Assembly: GCA_023228865.1 (NCBI GenBank)
Contig: JALOAH010000147.1
Coordinates: 1 to 6,922 of the forward strand
From: Porticoccaceae bacterium
GTDB lineage: Bacteria > Pseudomonadota > Gammaproteobacteria > Pseudomonadales > Porticoccaceae
Direction of reading: 5' to 3'
Length of the DNA: 6,922 nt
Part shown: positions 6,226 through 6,922 of the stretch, piece after piece
How the letters are laid out: every line of letters starts with the position of its first letter
Numbering within the stretch: the first letter of the stretch is position 1
Notes under the pieces: generated by a model
The model's database searches: none
Told to the model about the DNA's origin: nothing
The model's input: only the letters and a program-made list of their open reading frames with translations
Made by a program: the position numbers and the translations under genes

Positions 6226-6276
6226 ATGAATAAATTAATCCAGGCGGTTAAAAACCTTGTCAACCTTATTTTATAA
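6226..6276 (+). CDS. Possible 16-residue leader peptide
   Basis: ATG 6226 follows AAGGGA (6213-6218) at about 7-base spacing and gives MNKLIQAVKNLVNLIL before TAA 6274-6276. Half of the residues are Leu, Ile or Val. The same phase is open from 6115, so starts at GTG 6193 or ATG 6199 are also possible (27 or 25 residues). The stop falls inside the hairpin at 6262-6283, so ribosome position could affect folding. No homologue is recognised; it may be chance. Confidence 0.2.
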   Translation: MNKLIQAVKNLVNLIL

Positions 6277-6312
6277 GAAGGTTCGAGGTGGCTATGAAAT
6301 ACCGATCGAACC
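6262..6312 (+). promoter_or_regulatory. Mutually exclusive hairpins in the sufS leader
   Basis: AACCTT (6262-6267) pairs with AAGGTT (6278-6283). GGTTCG (6280-6285) pairs with CGAACC (6307-6312), helped by GGT (6287-6289) with ACC (6301-6303). The two stems share GGTT at 6280-6283, so they cannot both form. The second also covers the AGGTGG ribosome binding site and ATG of the small frame at 6294. There is no T-run after it, so a translational rather than a termination switch would fit better. Function is inferred. Confidence 0.28.
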
Positions 6313-6368
6313 GGGCACTGGCTGATACTGCTTCCCCTTCGCTGCCCTGGTGCGGTAGAATTCTTTGA
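6294..6368 (+). CDS. Possible 24-codon small ORF with strong ribosome binding site
   Basis: ATG 6294 is preceded by GAGGTGG (6285-6291) ending two bases before the start, with the AGG core about 5 bases away. It encodes 24 residues (starting MKYRSNRALADT, one Cys near the end) and stops with TGA 6366-6368, 26 bases before the sufS start. It is basic at the N-terminus and has no recognisable domain. It may be a leader or regulatory peptide for sufS, or a fortuitous frame. Its frame also overlaps a strong hairpin (GCACTGGC 6315-6322 with GCCctGGTGC 6344-6353). Confidence 0.25.
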   Translation: MKYRSNRALADTASPSLPWCGRIL

Positions 6369-6382
6369 CCAATTAAATCAAT

Positions 6383-6389
6383 AAGAAGG
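6383..6389 (+). promoter_or_regulatory. Shine-Dalgarno site of sufS
   Basis: AAGAAGG ends 5 bases before ATG 6395 and fixes that start. Confidence 0.7.
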
Positions 6390-6394
6390 CAATT

Positions 6395-6922
6395 ATGACC
6401 CTCGATGTTCAAAAAATCCGCGCTGATTTCCCGATTTTACACACCCGGGTGTACGGGAAGCCCCTGGTTTACCTGGATAATGCCGCCACAACCCAAAAGC
6501 CTCAAGCGGTGATCGATGCGATCGTGGATTATTACACCCGCTATAACAGCAATATCCATCGCGCTGCACATCACCTCTCGAACCTGGCTACAGAAGCACA
6601 TGAAGCCGCCCGCCGAACCGTGCAACGCCACATCAACGCCGAACATGAGTACGAAATCATCTTCACACGCGGCACAACAGAAGCCATTAACCTGGTGGCG
6701 TATTCTTTTGGAGAGGTGTTCATTAACCCTGGCGATGAAGTGATTTTTACAATGATGGATCATCATTCGAATTTTGTCCCCTGGCAGATGCTGTGCGAGC
6801 GCCGTGGAGCAAAATATCATGTGGTTCCCTTTGATGAAAATGGCGACCTCAGGCTGGATATCTACCAAAACCTGCTGAACAGCAAGACGCGCCTTGTGGC
6901 TTTTAACCATGTTTCCAACTCG
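6395..6922 (+). CDS. sufS: Cysteine desulfurase SufS (class V PLP aminotransferase), 3' partial
   Basis: The first 176 residues are visible, about 43% of the roughly 405 usual. SufS takes sulfur from L-cysteine as a persulfide for Fe-S cluster assembly, using pyridoxal phosphate, in the cytosol. Family signs are VYGKPLVYLDNAATTQKP (19-36), NIHRAAHHLSNLAT (53-66), FTRGTTEAIN (90-99, the PLP-phosphate loop) and MMDHHSNFVPWQ (120-131), in which His123 is the expected residue stacking on the PLP ring. The PLP lysine and the active-site cysteine lie beyond the window. The Asn-Ile-His-Arg and DHHSN signatures separate it from IscS/NifS. Clear AAGAAGG ribosome binding site. Upstream is a CHAD gene, not sufBCD; a sufU or other suf gene may follow. 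The long leader with hairpins and tiny frames suggests regulation, but no known Fe-S regulator site is evident. Confidence 0.93.
   Translation, partial: MTLDVQKIRADFPILHTRVYGKPLVYLDNAATTQKPQAVIDAIVDYYTRYNSNIHRAAHHLSNLATEAHEAARRTVQRHINAEHEYEIIFTRGTTEAINLVAYSFGEVFINPGDEVIFTMMDHHSNFVPWQMLCERRGAKYHVVPFDENGDLRLDIYQNLLNSKTRLVAFNHVSNS

Larger units (their letters stand above)
5988..6394 (+). other. 407-base intergenic region between CHAD and sufS
   Basis: There is no conventional protein gene on either strand. The region holds a strongly foldable block (6044-6118), a T6 run at 6147-6152 after ACCGGC with no local hairpin, an open phase from 6115 to a TAA at 6274-6276 that contains a 16-residue candidate peptide, a second 24-codon frame (6294-6368), overlapping hairpins (6262-6312) and the sufS ribosome binding site. 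I saw no convincing sigma-70 promoter, tRNA or known riboswitch core. Confidence 0.6.

Noticed and set aside
6277..6312. GGTTCGAGG resembling a tRNA T-arm
   Set aside because: No matching acceptor, D or anticodon arm upstream; GGTTCG instead pairs with CGAACC downstream over a long loop.

Overview
The window reads as bacterial chromosome with compact genes all on the + strand and moderate G+C. The protein styles (a fused alcohol-dehydrogenase/MocA-type oxidoreductase beside a heparinase II/III protein and a WbuB-like glycosyltransferase, a CHAD protein, a SufS) and the mix of weak Shine-Dalgarno sites with TATAAT/TAAAAT boxes fit a Chloroflexota (Anaerolineae-like) organism. That placement is an inference from general familiarity. 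No marker gene here proves it.

Positions 1-4570 are the end of a surface-polysaccharide cluster. It holds the C-terminal two thirds of a bi-domain oxidoreductase cut by the window edge, a heparinase II/III-like polysaccharide lyase with no visible signal peptide, and a family-4 glycosyltransferase of the WbuB type. The three probably work on the same cell-surface or exported glycan: sugar modification, uronate-polymer cleavage or editing, and sugar transfer. The heparinase start is unusual. The best ribosome binding site precedes a 22-codon open frame in another phase that overlaps the probable start.

Positions 4571-5987 are a separate unit with its own TATAAT box (4643-4648). The box is followed by a 78-codon frame interrupted by one in-frame TGA, which is either a pseudogene, a split small gene or, less likely, a recoded stop. 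Then comes an intact CHAD-domain protein, a family known for binding polyphosphate. A 15-base sequence is repeated exactly at the start of the broken frame and inside the CHAD gene.

Positions 5988-6394 have no conventional gene but are not featureless. About 75 bases (6044-6118) can form strong hairpins, one capped by a cUACGg tetraloop. Further on are two tiny open frames with plausible ribosome binding sites, interleaved with mutually exclusive hairpins, just ahead of sufS.

Positions 6395-6922 are the N-terminal 176 codons of a SufS-type cysteine desulfurase, cut by the window end. No other suf gene is visible.
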